From the NCBI GenBank assembly GCA_001414485.1, contig LLEY01000276.1, positions 1 through 57,343 of the forward strand: 57,343 nucleotides of DNA, written 5' to 3'. Within the stretch, counting starts at the first letter, position 1. The number at the start of each line of letters is the position of its first letter. The translations under genes and the position numbers were made by a program. This DNA is from Calycina herbarum (taxonomy: Eukaryota; Ascomycota; Leotiomycetes; Helotiales; Pezizellaceae). Positions 32,693-45,019 of the stretch are shown in pieces. The notes under the pieces were generated by a model. It did not search any database and was not told the origin of the DNA. It worked only from the letters and a program-made list of their open reading frames with translations.

Positions 32693-34117
32693 ATGTTTTG
32701 GGTGCGAGTGGGAAAAGTCGATATGCTGGATACGATACGATGATACGAATATACTGATGACCTTCTATTTTCTTGAAGATAATTTGGGGTGGAGGATTAC
32801 AATGTGGGAAGGATTTGGGATGGATAGGGTACAACTGATATCGTTGCGATTGAATAGATCGGATTGGATTTAGATACCACGGAATACTACTATGTCTTTT
32901 GAAAGACTAGCTGATATTGATTGTTTAGTTTTGCTGCCACATAAAATGGAAAGATGAATTAAGAAATGACATCTATATAATTTCTCCTCGGTGGTTGAGA
33001 AGAGATCGGACTACCCCGGGCAGCAGTTTTTGCCAGCCACCAGGCTTGAGGGAGTGAAGGAGCGAGCGCACCTCATTTTTTTTAATGGACGATAGTTCCA
33101 TCGATCTGCAAATCCGAGCTCCATCTCCCCCGAACACTAAGGTTCCATGCTGGCACTTGCCTCGTTTTCTTGGTCGACGATACTTTCTTTCTCTCTCTCT
33201 CTAACAATCACTAAGTTTTCACATCAGAGCTATCTTTCCCTTTGGAGATCTTACTACTCAAAAAGCTCACTACTTCGAATAGCACTTATCGTACGGTGTG
33301 ATTATACTCTAGTCCAATCATCAAGTGGCCAGAGTCTCGCCGTAGACAAAAAATGTAACGAAAGGACTCTCCGGCTTTCCTCATCATTCTGAAAGGACAG
33401 GACTAATGAGCGTACTCGGCGAAGTTGGGAAAATTTATTATTCCCCCATAATTGAGGCGCATGTCCTGAGCCTTTTAGAGGAGCTTTAGCGACGGTGCAG
33501 GATGTCTTACCATCAGATGTACCGACAGTTTGGTACCTCGAGTAGATTTCTCTGAAAAGAAATATTTCTTGTGGTCCCCAGAAAATAGGCCGCTTATTGG
33601 TGTTCCAGCGAGTGCTTGGCCGGCGTTCTAAATGTTGGCTCCAATCAAAGACGGAGGTTCTTATTTCTATTATAGAGTTTGATTTCCTGAGGATATTCCA
33701 CATCAATTATCGCCTTAACTCGACGGACTCAGCGCGCTTATGGAACCAAGCCCTTGTGAATATACTTGCATTTTCAAAAAGCATTGGTCAAATTGTTGAT
33801 CCATACTCCAAAGAAATCCATACTCCAAAGAAACATCCCATGCTTTAGAAAATGTCTCATGGCGTGTTGAAGGCCAGGACCCTCCAGCGCTTCCTTCGAA
33901 ATTGAAGTGCAGGCGGCAGAGATTTGGTGTATGAAGAGTTCCCCTAATGCATCTGAATAAGTACAAATCACTTCAAGTATCCCCATGTTTTGTTTTCTAC
34001 TATCAAAGTACAGCATTCATTCAACTCATTACCTCTACAATTCTTATTACCATCTCATTCATAAATTTCTATTCATATTCCTTCTTTCAAAGTACATTTC
34101 TTGCTACAGTAATCACC
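32693..34117. other. Intergenic, possible degraded ORFs
   Basis: The minus-strand frame at 33302-33706 (134 codons) has a protein-like middle part (YQTVGTSDGKTSCTVAKAPL) but no clear start, splice signals or known domain. It may be a gene relic. Nothing else is supported. Confidence 0.35.
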
Positions 34118-34521
34118 ATGTCAGGACGTCTCATGAAAACTGTTGCCGTTGGAGGCAAAAACGTTGGAATTGTCATTGCAAGCAAAGTCCAAGAATCAAG
34201 CGTGTCATCGATGCAATTGAGCCACCAGTCCTCCAAGAAACAACGGATGTTGTTGAAGCAGCCTTGAAAGGGGACAAGATGTTCACAAAAGGCAGGGGCA
34301 GCGACAGCATATGTAACGTCAGTATTCTTGCTTAAGATTTATTTTATTCCAAATACTGATGTTTCTAAGCTCTATGCCACATGAGAGCGACGCGGATCCC
34401 AACCCTCACTCCACTTTGTATCTCCAGGATGACAAGGGGAATGTTATCGCTACTGCACATGCAAGCATGGACCCAAGCAAACAGACAGCAATTAGCCCCA
34501 TCGTAGCTTTCGGAATTTGCG
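34118..34521 (+). pseudogene. Small degraded gene of unknown function
   Basis: ATG at 34118 opens MSGRLMKTVAVGGKNVGIVI. After about 25 codons the protein-like reading shifts frame (IKRVIDAIEPPVLQETTDVV, about 34189-34310). It seems to continue in a third block (DDKGNVIATAHASMDPSKQT, about 34360-34521) after a possible intron beginning GTAACG. The frames cannot be joined by standard splice sites, so at least one indel is likely. Not recognised. Confidence 0.35.
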
Positions 34522-35023
34522 CTTACATTTTTTAGCCTGCTCGTTAGGCTGCCTTGAACCCACAATAGGCTACTATACTCCTCTCTTGAGGAGTAGGAGT
34601 GCTTGGATGAGAGTTTATATCTTTGTATGGAGTAAAGGACGGGTTCGAGATTGTTTAGAATACATTACAGAAAAGGCTTTTGTAGAATATAAACTACATG
34701 TTGTTGATTCACTTTCGAGATATAAAACCCATCGAAAACGCCGAAAGTATATGTGATACTGTGAAGACCTCCTTACTTAAGACTTGTCTCACTTTAAAAG
34801 AATCAAAAACTCGGGGTTTGAACGATTTCAGATCTTCTTGAAGAATCGCAATGGTTATCCTAGAATTTCACACCCAAGGATCGAAGGTTACCCCAAAGAA
34901 TGTAAAGCGTTCCGCTACCATCTAATCCACCTATTAGTAAGATTGGCCTCTTTTTGTTTCACCAGCCAAAATTGCTTGTATAAATATCCGTCGCTCTCTA
35001 TTATATACTTTTGAGTTCTTCCC
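34522..35023. other. Intergenic, no gene seen
   Basis: Short unsupported ORFs only. This is the 3' flank of the kinase pseudogene. Confidence 0.4.
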
Positions 35024-36260
35024 TTATGCAATAGATTGTAAGTATGGATGCTTCAGTGCTTCAGCTGCTTTCGGCCGTTTCGTGTGATCAATGACCAGCA
35101 AGTACTCGATGAAATCAATGAGATCTGGTGATGCTTTTGGATCTGTCAAATTTGGGAGTTCTTGGCGTAGAGTGCCAACTTTGATATACGGGCCCTCAAC
35201 ATTCGTGTCCGGGTCCACGTAGGTGCCATCAAGATGTTCTGCGACAGCAAATTCCATCTGGAAATCCTCGTTCTCGATCGGCGGCCCAATCTTACCAACA
35301 AGTCTCTGGATCTTAGCAATACACCAGGCCTCTGTGAGATCGTCCACAACCTTGTCGCTTGCGCCAAAAATGGCGGGGGGAAGTAACCAGTCCGCCAACG
35401 TAGAATTGTAAGCGGAATTCATCAAAAAGGGCTAATATTGTCTCCACTCACCGTGACGCCAATAGACCAAACATCCGAAGAAGGCCAGCACCCAAGACCT
35501 CGCCATACTTCTGGGGCACGAGTTGTGAGACTTTGCAACCGAATCTTGTCGTATCCTTGGGTAATCACTGGCAAGGTCAACACCCGAAATTTCCGATCGG
35601 ACGTGTAACTCACTTTGCCCAAGGTCACCGACCTTGACTACCGGAGGTTTCCCATCGATGTTGGAAAGGAAGATATTGTTGGGGTTGATGTCTATTTTGT
35701 CAGCGAAGAATATATTGGTACAGTCATAATACGCACCACAGTGTATCGCCTTGTATTCCGCAATTGCAACAAGAGCTTCAAGGATTGACTTGGCAACGAT
35801 TTTGGGGAGGTCTGAATTCTCCCGAAATTTAATAGAAGGGACAGACCCGCAAATCGCGATCCATCCATTCAAATACCATGCACGGGATTTCTTCGTTGGG
35901 GGATTCATTTTCTCTTGTATTATTTATAGACATTGGTCCGATAGTATCAATTTGACGCCTAATGTAAGGAGATGATCGAACATTAGGGAGTGTGTAGTTG
36001 CCGAATCGCGTCTGAGTGCTGTCCTTCTCAAATCTTGCTCCGTCTTTACGACAAAACTGCTCATATCTTAGCACGCCATATTTTTGTCTCCGGGGGTCGG
36101 GGGGAAGAAGAGGGGGTTGAGCTTGCAAGTTTGAACTCCCGGTCGACCTATAGGTTGTGCTTTAAACACTTCTGAGGCTTTCAATGCTTCAACGAGTCGA
36201 TATGCTCCGTTTCGTCCCTTCAGGACAATTCCAATTTTGAGTGCCATATTGAAACCTAAT
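35024..36260 (-). pseudogene. Eukaryotic protein kinase pseudogene (SRPK-like layout)
   Basis: Readable kinase blocks in order: N-lobe start (KIGIVLKGRNGAYRLVEALK, about 36180-36250), hinge (MVFEWMDRDLR, about 35870), catalytic region (EALVAIAEYKAIH, then INPNNIFLSNIDGKPPVVKV, about 35640-35790), TTRAPEVWRGLGCWPSSDVW (about 35460-35530), and a C-lobe ending HTKRPKAAEALKHPYLQSIA (35024-35080). Lesions: a frame change in a C/G run near 36095; a one-base shift after DRDLR near 35845; a 28-nt remnant where an intron should be, near 35580; and a missing AG at the acceptor before LADWLL, where ...TTCTACG replaces ...TTCTAG. The INPNN loop is like that of fungal SRPK-type kinases, which normally read HTDINPNN. 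The gene is decayed and probably inactive. Confidence 0.72.
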
Positions 36261-36534
36261 AGTTCATAGATCGCATTGAAAAGGGTTGGTAAAGTATTTT
36301 GCTGTATTTGAGATGAAAAAATATATGTTGGAAAATGCGCCAACATCAAAACGGGTGGAGCAAAATGGTCACGTGATGTCGTTTCTTGGACGCGCCCTCC
36401 AAGTTTCAGGTCGGCGCGTGCAACTTCAATTTTTGTGGTGGTAAGAGGCTCCTTCGTCTTGCGGTGGAAATGGCTCAGTTTTCGGATCAGGCCCATATGG
36501 ACAGGCCTTCAAACAACATGCAGCTATTAATTGG

Positions 36535-39475
36535 ATGACACCGAAACCCCCAAAACCGAAGCTTGATTTGAAGTCGGGCTTTTTGAAATGCCTGACGAAC
36601 TCCAACTACCAAGTCTCCAAACCCTGGGCAATTTGCGGATATGTAGCCAACCCCCAAAATCCCGGGATCTACCTCACACCTGGAGGTGGGATCGGATTGC
36701 CATTGTCAGACGGAGATGCGCAGGTGCTCATCTCAACAAGTTACGAATGTTCAAAAAGCAAAGGAGAGCAGACAATTTCAAATGCGGATTAGGCTACTCG
36801 CAATGTGTGGGAGTTTGACAGACGAATTCAAAATCACAAATCCGGAATTCATCTCATTTTTGAATGACACTGTGAGGATGTCGTTGTTAGACTAGGGATT
36901 GATAGTGCTGGTGCAGGAGTGAGGGCAGAGCTATCCAAAATGACTCTTTGCAACCATGGAGCTCAGGATCATCATCAGGAGTAAACTTCTACATAGGGGA
37001 TATTATTCAAACTGACAATCACTTAGACCCCAGGTTTCCCCCTAAAGTTTGCGACTTTGGAGATTTATCTACCTTCTAGACACGAAGGTGGTGAAGTGTA
37101 ACTCACCCACGATGGTAAAATAAGCAGCTTTGGAACAGCTCGATACTCGCCCTTCGGTAGCACATATCTAGCTTGGTTGGTGCAAATAAATCCGAAAGAA
37201 TCTTGCTTATACTTTACAGGTTTTCTAATGTTGCTCATGAGGCAAGGCCCCTCATCTCCGGTCGTCGATTGACTCTTACCTACAACCTTCTTCATCACAG
37301 CCTTGGCCTTAAAGAGCTTGGGGTTGGGTCCAATATGCCGGTGACAAAGTTGAGATCCCTATTGTCTTCTTGGACAAGCGATCTCGGCGATAAACCAAAG
37401 TATTTTCACACATATGTACAATGACCGATACACCGATACCAACCTCTCGTTTAAGGCTTTAAAGGGCAACGACCGCACTTCAACGTCTAATATTCTTCAG
37501 CTTTGCGACGAACTCGAGCTTATTGTTTATATAGCTAATCTCGAAGCTTCGATCATGGGCCAAGGCTCTTTTGAAAATTGCCCAGATATCACCGATGTCG
37601 AAGAAATGATAACATCTTTGTTAAAGGTCGCTGACATGGACGGTAGAACGGTGGCGGAAATTATGCAATTCAACGATTCGAATTTTATACAAGGCGAGCA
37701 ATCTCCCCATATAATGGCAAAAGACCAAACGAGGTAGAAGATGTTAACCGTGAGGCCTATGATTATAATACTGAGGGCTTTGAACCCTGCATGCCTTATG
37801 TCTATCACCAAACGGTATGCAAATTCTTCAAATGATTTTGCATGTATAGCTAATGGGCTTTAGGTGGTTATCGTCATGCCTAGAAGCTTCAGACTTCAGT
37901 TCTTCTTTGGGCCAAGAGATGAAGAAAACAGCCCCTGGAGAGGATGCGATGCCTCACGAGAACCCCCCACGCCTAAAATCACAAAATAGCTCAGTGAACT
38001 TTTGAAAGAGCTGGATGGATCTGACAATGGGGTTGCGACTCGGAACGATATTGAATATATCTGCAGAGTGGTAATATTTCAAACGAAATCTCTTGAAGCT
38101 GCTCAAGGTAAAAAAGTTCCCCACCGTTCAATTTCTGACGATAGATTGGAATGCGTCATCACAGCCTATATCGACCTGGACAACGCCAGTCTTTTTGCTG
38201 ATACGATATTCCTTTTTCCACAGATGGGTCGACTGATGGATGTGTTTCTATCAAAATTTGGGGCTGCCCTTTTACATCATCGCCTGGAAGGTTATTTACC
38301 CTTGTAAGTTCATTTCAACATCTTGAGACTTATTGAAAAATACTCCTATTGGGAATTTCTTTTAGTTCTTCACTAATATTAAATACAGACTCAGCCGTCG
38401 CTTTCCCCAGTGGAATAGTCTTTATTGTCGATACGAGATGTTAAAAGCAATACGAGCTGGCATGGATGAGGAAGGCACCCTCAACTTAGCTGTGAATAGT
38501 AGGTATCAGTCCTGGATAAATTTTGAGATAGTGCGGTGTATAAATGTCACGGAGGGCAAGAGGGTGAATGATGGCGGTAGCCTGGGAGAGATGATAGCCA
38601 GTTGCTTTCCCTCTCTGGTCTCAACCTTTTCGAGACATCAACTTATTGATAAGTCCGTCACCCCCTCCCCAAAGAGCCAAACCAGTTCTAACCCAAGATA
38701 GCATTCTGACTATTGCCAAATTGAACTCACGTCATACGGCCATGGCAATGAATTTTCTCAGTGTTATTTTTCGCCATTGTAGCGAGAGCTCAATCCACCC
38801 CGACAAAAACTTCAGTGGCCAAGTTCACAGTGATGTTGTTCGGGAACTTGCAAAACACCTCAGTATCCATGTTTTACCCCAACCCGATCTCAGAGCCTAC
38901 AGCCCCATCTGCATATAAGGCCTCAAAACCTCCTCTTGAGGTCGACGCCCAGAACTACCGAGGCGTTATCGAACTTTTGTTGCAATGCCAACAGTTGACA
39001 ACCAGTTGGAGATTGCTCTCACTCCCGTCGGAATATACCACGCGCTTTACATCCCTTTTATGAAAGAGCTATGTTGTCGACTTGACGAAATCACGGTTCC
39101 CTTGGAGGGTACCTTGTTTCAAAAATTCTTTCCATGCATGCTCACAGCATACATTTATTATTGCGTCCCGAGAGAGCCCCAACGCCCACATCACTGGGGA
39201 CGGCCACTATCGAACCGCATCCAGAATTGTTTAGATTGCAGCAGACTCAATTCGTTCCTCTATGGATGAACTTGGTTCAATAGCTTGGGATGATCGATAT
39301 ATTCCTTCGCCGCGTACTCGGTCACCTGTTCAATATTTGAACAAGGAGTTCCTGTTTTGGGAGGGTATTGAGAATTATGGGAATGAAGTTAGGACTCTTC
39401 CCCCAATTACGAAGCCCAGGAAGACTCCAGCGCCGATTCCAAGTGGCGCTGTGGTGATTAAGTTGGAGGATTGAG
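36535..39475 (+). pseudogene. Decayed paralogue of the 39929 2OG-oxygenase-like gene
   Basis: Same order of blocks as the intact gene 450 bp downstream: N-terminal KPWAICGYVANPQNPGIYLT (about 36620), oxygenase core LEIYLPSRHEGGEV then LTHDG (about 37050-37110), NVAHEARPLISGRRLTLTYN (37220-37290), VVIVMPRSFRLQFFFG (37860-37910), and C-terminal ITKPRKTPAPIPSGAVVIKL (about 39405-39470). TAA interrupts GGEV|LTH, and numerous frameshifts break the region 36790-37740. Stops are not only CAR-derived and the composition is normal, so this is ordinary decay rather than heavy RIP. It keeps the HEA histidine that the intact copy lacks. The tandem pair implies local duplication. Confidence 0.82.
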
Positions 39476-39928
39476 GTTTTGTATATGTATAAGTTTGTAT
39501 TATATTGTTATTTAGGTGTTGAGATGGTCTAGCTAGATTTGAAAAATGCCGCAGGGCAACCGTGCGATGTAAGAACTTGGTCTATCTTATTTCTTATTAC
39601 TCTTTTAAGTGATTCTAGGACAATTACAACCCTAGAATCATACTGAATTACCCTAGGCGGTTTTGGATCCAAACTAAGCAAAAGCTATGCCCTGACCTAG
39701 CATTAAAATCGTGTTGGACACTTTGATAATTCAGACTCCAACTTTTCAAAAGAAATAGTATATCTCACGTGACAGGGCCCGAAACGCGTCAAGGCCTGAT
39801 GCAACGTCGCGTTATCCAGAGCCTTCGAACTACATTCAAACACTCCCCCTATGTTCTACTCAGATTTCTGCATTCTACTGGTACGAGGAAACTCTGAATA
39901 ACTATATCAATCAAAGTCGTACTCCGCG
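39476..39928. other. Intergenic between the tandem paralogues
   Basis: Promoter region of the intact copy. No ORF or repeat is supported. Confidence 0.5.
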
Positions 39929-42900
39929 ATGGCTGATGATGATTTGAAAGCTGACATTCTCGAATGTCTGACCACACTCGAGGTTGCGGTGTCCTGGGCA
40001 ATCTGTGACCAAACAACCAACCCACCAAATCCGGGCTTATGGCTTAAAAATGGTGGTGGAATCGGTCTACCATTATCGGATCGCGATGCAGAGGCTTTAG
40101 TAGCAGCAAGTCGGCAAGCGCCATTTGGAAAAGGAGAGGACACCATCGTGGATACTGCGGTGCGGAAAACCTGGGAGCTGTCACCGGCCGATTTCCAAAT
40201 CACGAACCCAGCCTTTGGTTTATTTGTGCGAGATGTTGTAAAGAAGGTCAGTGCTGGGCTTGGGGTTGATGCAGCGGGAAAAGGAGTGAGAGCCGAGTTG
40301 TATAAAATGTTGCTTTATGATGAAGGCGGGCATTTTAAACCACAGCAAGAGTGAGTATCTGCCATTGTCTCTGATCAGCATTCATACTGACAATATTTAG
40401 TTCAGAAAAAACCCCGGGAACTTTCGCTACTCTAGTCATATCTCTTCCAACCAAGCATGAAGGGGGCGAAGTCCGGGTTACTCACGCCGGGGCGACCAAA
40501 ATATTTGATACCTCGAGAGCTTCCTCTTTCGACTCATCTTATTTAGCCTGGTCAGTAGACCATTCCCAAATTGTATTACTCTAACATGCCATGTGCTAGG
40601 TTCTCCGATGTTACCTATGAAGTGCGACCTGTTGTATCCGGTCATCGATTAGTTCTCACATACAATCTGGTCCATGAGACTTTGACCACAAATGAATTGG
40701 CTGCAGGCTCTAACAAATCGTTGGCCAAGTTAAGAAAGCTTTTCGCTCGTTGGAAAAGCGGAGTTGATGCCGATGAGTGCGAGTTTTCACATTTCCACCA
40801 CTTGCTGAGTGCCTACACTCCTAACAGTCTCGGTTTTGGAACCTTAAAGGGGGAAGATCATGAATCAGTATCTCTCCTTCGCCAAATATGCGATGAGACT
40901 GGGTTTTCTCTCTATCTAGCCAATATGGAAACGTGCTTAAAAGGTACTGGTGATGGGTGTGACGAAGATCCTTACCAGGATCCTTGGGACCAAGAAATGG
41001 TTGATATTGAAGAAACAACAACAACTTTGGAGAAGGTCATCGATATCGAAGGAAGAGTTGTCGCGGAGAATCTTAGTGTGGAAGAGCCAGAGTTTCTTGA
41101 GGAGGATCCTTTCGAGGACAAGAAACCAGACGACCGGGGTGATGATGGTGAGCAACTAAAGCACATATATCTTAGAACGGTACGAGTTCGACATTTCATT
41201 CCAATTATCTGCTACTCTAACGAACATTGCAGGTAGTACTTATCATCCCCAAATCTTTCCGAATACATTTCTTCTTGGGTTCCTCATCGCCAAAGCCCAA
41301 ATTTATAGAGTGGATTGACACATGTATGTCAGAAGTACATCAGAAACCCGAAGATGAAAGGCCACGGATTGATGCCCAAGATATATGTGAGTCTGTGTTC
41401 AGTCAAACAAAAGCATGGAGCGAGGCTCAAGCTCTCTTGCCCTTGAATGCGAGGAAGCCAAACCCCGCCATCCCACAAGAGACTATTGAGCGAATTTTCA
41501 TTGCCACGACCGAGCTGGGCAATATAGATCTTCTTCGAGAAATTTTAGAGATTTGGCCCTCTCAGCCAACTGATGATATGGTAATGAAAGTTGCTGCCAT
41601 CATTTTTAGGTACGATTGTAAGGATCTACTCCCAGTGTAAGCGTCCCGGCAAATATTTTGACTTAACTGTATACAATAACTAATTCCTACGGTAGATTGA
41701 GCTCCCGTTTCCCAACGAATGATACTCTTGCCAACCGACATGGTGTACTTTCGGCACTTAAAAAGGGCTTCCATGAAGAGGCGGAACGTACTTCTAAAGT
41801 AGAAGAGGCCTATCAGCACTGGATAAACCTGGAAATTAAGCAAGCTACCACAAGCACAACCATCATGACAAGTGAGGACGGTGCAGCACTAGCTAAAATA
41901 TCGTCTCTATTTCCAGCAGCCGACTTTTTGAACGAGTAAGTACCAGCACTCCTAAAGAACGAAAACAATGCTAAACCCTTATAGAATGTTACCGCAAATC
42001 ATCAAAATGAATGCCCATTTTACACGTATGACCATGGCATTTCTTACTGGCATTTTTTCAGGTGCCCTTGCTGGAGATAGCTATATGGACACTGATTTTG
42101 TTCAATCGATCTTTATGATTGTTGTGCAACACCTTATTCCAAAGCTCGATTTGGACATATTCATGGTTCCACCCAAGCCAGTAGAAGTACCGAAGCTGAC
42201 CTACAGCTATTACTATCAAGCACCGCCGCAACCACCTCCGCCTCTCATAGTGGACACCCAAAATTATAGCGATATTGCCAATCTAATACTACAATTGCAT
42301 GGGCTCGAGCTACATTCTCAACTCTCTCAAACACTGACGCAGCTCTCATCACGCTTGGGAGAAATTACCAAGGACTGTTATAGCAATGCCTATATTCCTT
42401 TCCTTCTGCTGTTAGGCAGCAAACTGGAAGAAGGCCAAATTACCATGGAAGGCTCGATTTTTCAGCGATTTTACCAACGCATGCTCAGTGGTTACATCCT
42501 CCATTACGTTAGTTACGAACCTCAAGCTCCCAGAAACCACACTCGTCATACAATATCTTGTCCGAATTCCTGCAGAGACTGTGAGCATCTCAACTCATGG
42601 CTTCAAAGCCCCACCGAGGTTATGACGCAGTTCCCGCTCATTTTAAGCAAGATAGAGCATATCAAGAAGCAATGCCTAGAATTAGGGGGGTTGGCGGTGG
42701 ACATGCAGAGAAGATTAACAAGTTCCTGGAATCTTATTGTACGGAAGGATGACTCTCTCTACCAAAATTCTCATCGGGCATGGGCTGAGCGAAGCAGTCT
42801 TGCAAAGACCAATTTCCAGAGTTTCGGGGAATTTCTGAAAGCTTTGCTCGGGGACAAATATATGGCTATCACAACTTTCAACCTGTGGGAAGCCCAAAAT

Positions 42901-43245
42901 ATATTATCTCAGGGTTTGGACCAGCAAAGTACGCCCCTCCCACAACCTACATATTCACCACAACCTTGGGGTAATCAGCAAGCCCCGTTGCAGCGATATT
43001 TACCTGCCGTGCCAATCCAATCGCATCAGCTTCCTCAACCATGGGAGGATCAAAATATCTCGATGCAGCAATATCTCCCAGCAATGTCGAATCAACTCCA
43101 ACAGGATTCGATGCATCTACCAGCCCTATCCACGATTGTTAACTACTCGGATGCCCACCGAACACTACCTCCGCTCACAAAGCCAAGGAAAACACCAGGC
43201 TCGGGTTTTAATCCATCTGGTGCTGAAGTGATTGAGTTGGATTGA
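39929..43245 (+). CDS. Large 2OG-Fe(II) oxygenase-like fungal protein
   Basis: Six exons (39929-40350, 40401-40550, 40600-41179, 41233-41636, 41696-41935, 41985-43245) total 3057 nt and encode 1018 aa, with all phases consistent. Introns are 49-59 bp. A prolyl-hydroxylase-type core spans about residues 148-215: TFATLVISLPTKHEGGEVRV, then AWFSDVTYEVRPVVSGHRLV. In related proteins the second block usually reads SD..HEV.PV.SG, with the His binding iron. Here it is Tyr197, so activity is doubtful. The remaining 800 residues are mostly helical and unassigned. A Pro/Gln-rich segment near the C-terminus has two similar copies (PQPWGNQQAPLQRYLPA and PQPWEDQNISMQQYLPA). The end (TKPRKTPGSG..PSGAEVIEL) is conserved with the upstream pseudogene. 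Substrate unknown. Confidence 0.82.
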
Positions 43246-43989
43246 TTTTATATTTTTTTGCGAGTGTCATTCAGACGAAGATGTGTAGGATTTTGTAGGT
43301 TGGCTTCCGTATACATCTGTGGGGTCATGTATTCTCTTGTAGCACTGTACATTGGTGTAGTGTTAAAAATGTTCTCTCCTTCCATTTGAGGCTGAACCGT
43401 TAATCGAACTAACAACAACAGCGAGTCAGCTATCTCTATTTTAGCTGCCGCCATGATGCAATCTCCCGACATGAACACCCTCACGCGCGTCTTTCCAAAA
43501 CTACCTAAACACTAAACTTCCGATGAGCCACCACCATCGTCAAACCTAGAACCCAAAACCCACGTGCGGAGAGTTTCCAAAATTCTTTGCAGCTCATCAG
43601 TCGCCCGCCCGCCTATCTTACTACTAATGGGGACCTTTTAGCACTCGGAAGTGAGACCGAGGACCGATACTCTCCCCCCACATGGGATTGTCTGTCATGT
43701 GCAAGGGTAGTTTGGCTGTGAAAATGTCTATGCGTCTACAGACAATTAAAGGGGGGGAGAGTACTAACTTGGTACTGTTGTATTCCCAACGACTACTTGA
43801 GATCTGCTTTCAAACCTACACAACAGTATGACAATCGTACAATTCCTGGTACTAAAATAGTAACACTACCATTATGTCCCAACTATCAAAGTTGAACTTT
43901 TGGATGGCAGACGTGGCAGCTACCACGATTGTGCCACGCTCTTGATCACACTGCTTTCGCTGATCAAAAGTAGTTCAGCGTGCCTCTGA
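43246..43989. other. Intergenic up to the second TE block
   Basis: Ordinary composition until about 43990, where TA-rich sequence begins abruptly. Contains the small inverted-repeat element listed separately. No gene is supported. Confidence 0.5.
43670..43761. mobile_element. Possible 92-bp TA-flanked mini-MITE
   Basis: CTCTCCCCCC...GGGGGGGAGAG with TA on both sides (43668-43669 and 43762-43763). The repeat extends imperfectly inwards as ATTGTCTGT near the left end and ACAGACAAT near the right. Very short, so a chance inverted repeat cannot be excluded. Confidence 0.4.
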
Positions 43990-43994
43990 AAGTG

Positions 43995-44586
43995 ACATAT
44001 TTATTATATAAATAGCTAAGTCTAAATTATAAGGTTTTAGAAGTAACTATTATTAATATAGAACTTAAGAATTATTAGATAAAGAGAGTAGATCTTAGGA
44101 AACCTAGATTCTACTATTTACTTTTATTATTACTTTCTTAGATATTAACTTAATAATAAAGTTAAACTAAGAAAGGAAATTACTTTAATATACTTAGTAA
44201 TAAGTAAGCTACTTTATAATTATAAAGTATTTTAAATTAGAGTAGTTAGTAATAACTAAGATTAGATAAGCTACTTCTAAGAGCTCTAAGTATTATACTT
44301 TAAAAACTTAAATAATAACCAATAGCTTCTTATTATAAATCTTATAGTTATACTTAGCTAGATTAAAGACTCTTAATATAAAGATAACTAAGTATAATAC
44401 TCTTTTATAGTACTAGAAAAGAATAGTAGTAGATATATAGTCTAAGAAGTTATATTCTAAAATAACCTTCTTTATAAGATTAAAATAATATAATATAAGT
44501 ACTAAAGTAAATACTAACTTTAAGGTCTTAAAAACGTTAATATACTCTATAGTCTATTTCTAGAGTATAAATAACTTAGATTATTA
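43995..44586 (-). pseudogene. Gypsy RNase H relic, minus strand, RIP-degraded
   Basis: The minus-strand reading gives KYNYKIYNKKLLVIIQVFK (about 44290-44350) and ITNYSNLKYF (about 44220-44255), the DKELLAI and TDHRNLEYF landmarks of a Gypsy RNase H, followed by stretches like the RQARW region. Former Q codons are stops. This is a fragment of a separate, older insertion opposite to elements A and B. It is cut by the MITE at 44587. Confidence 0.7.
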
Positions 44587-45017
44587 ATATATATATATAG
44601 CGAATAATATAAATAAGCGAATAATATAGTAAAAACCTATATAAAAAATGTCTATACGTAACCGTGTACTTTCTTTATTTATTAATATAAAATATTAAAA
44701 TTAAAAATTTAGTTTTATTATTATATAAATAAATAGGATTTTAATTTTCAAAAGCTTATAAATTATAATTACTTAGTTATTAAAAAAATAAAAATAAAAA
44801 CATAAATACAAGAGTAATTTTAAGCGAATTAGCTAATAAGCTTAGTAAGCTTTTGAAAATTAAAATTCTATTTATTTATATAATAATAAAACTAAATTTT
44901 TAATTTTAATATTTTATATTAATAAATAAAGAAAGTATACGGTTACGTATAGACATTTTTTATATAGGTTTTTACTATATTATTCGCTTGTTTATATTAT
45001 TCGCTATATATATACGT
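44587..45017. mobile_element. Palindromic MITE, GCGAATAAT termini, TA target
   Basis: 431 bp, TA at 44585-44586 and 45018-45019. The right tip is CGCTATATATATACGT. The left tip has ATAT where ACGT is expected, consistent with mutation of the CG. Each arm carries a tandem GCGAATAATAT...AAGCGAATAATAT. Inner blocks, including AAAACCTATATAAAAAATGT, match the MITE at 15379. Strongly palindromic throughout, with no coding capacity. Confidence 0.85.
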
Positions 45018-45019
45018 TA

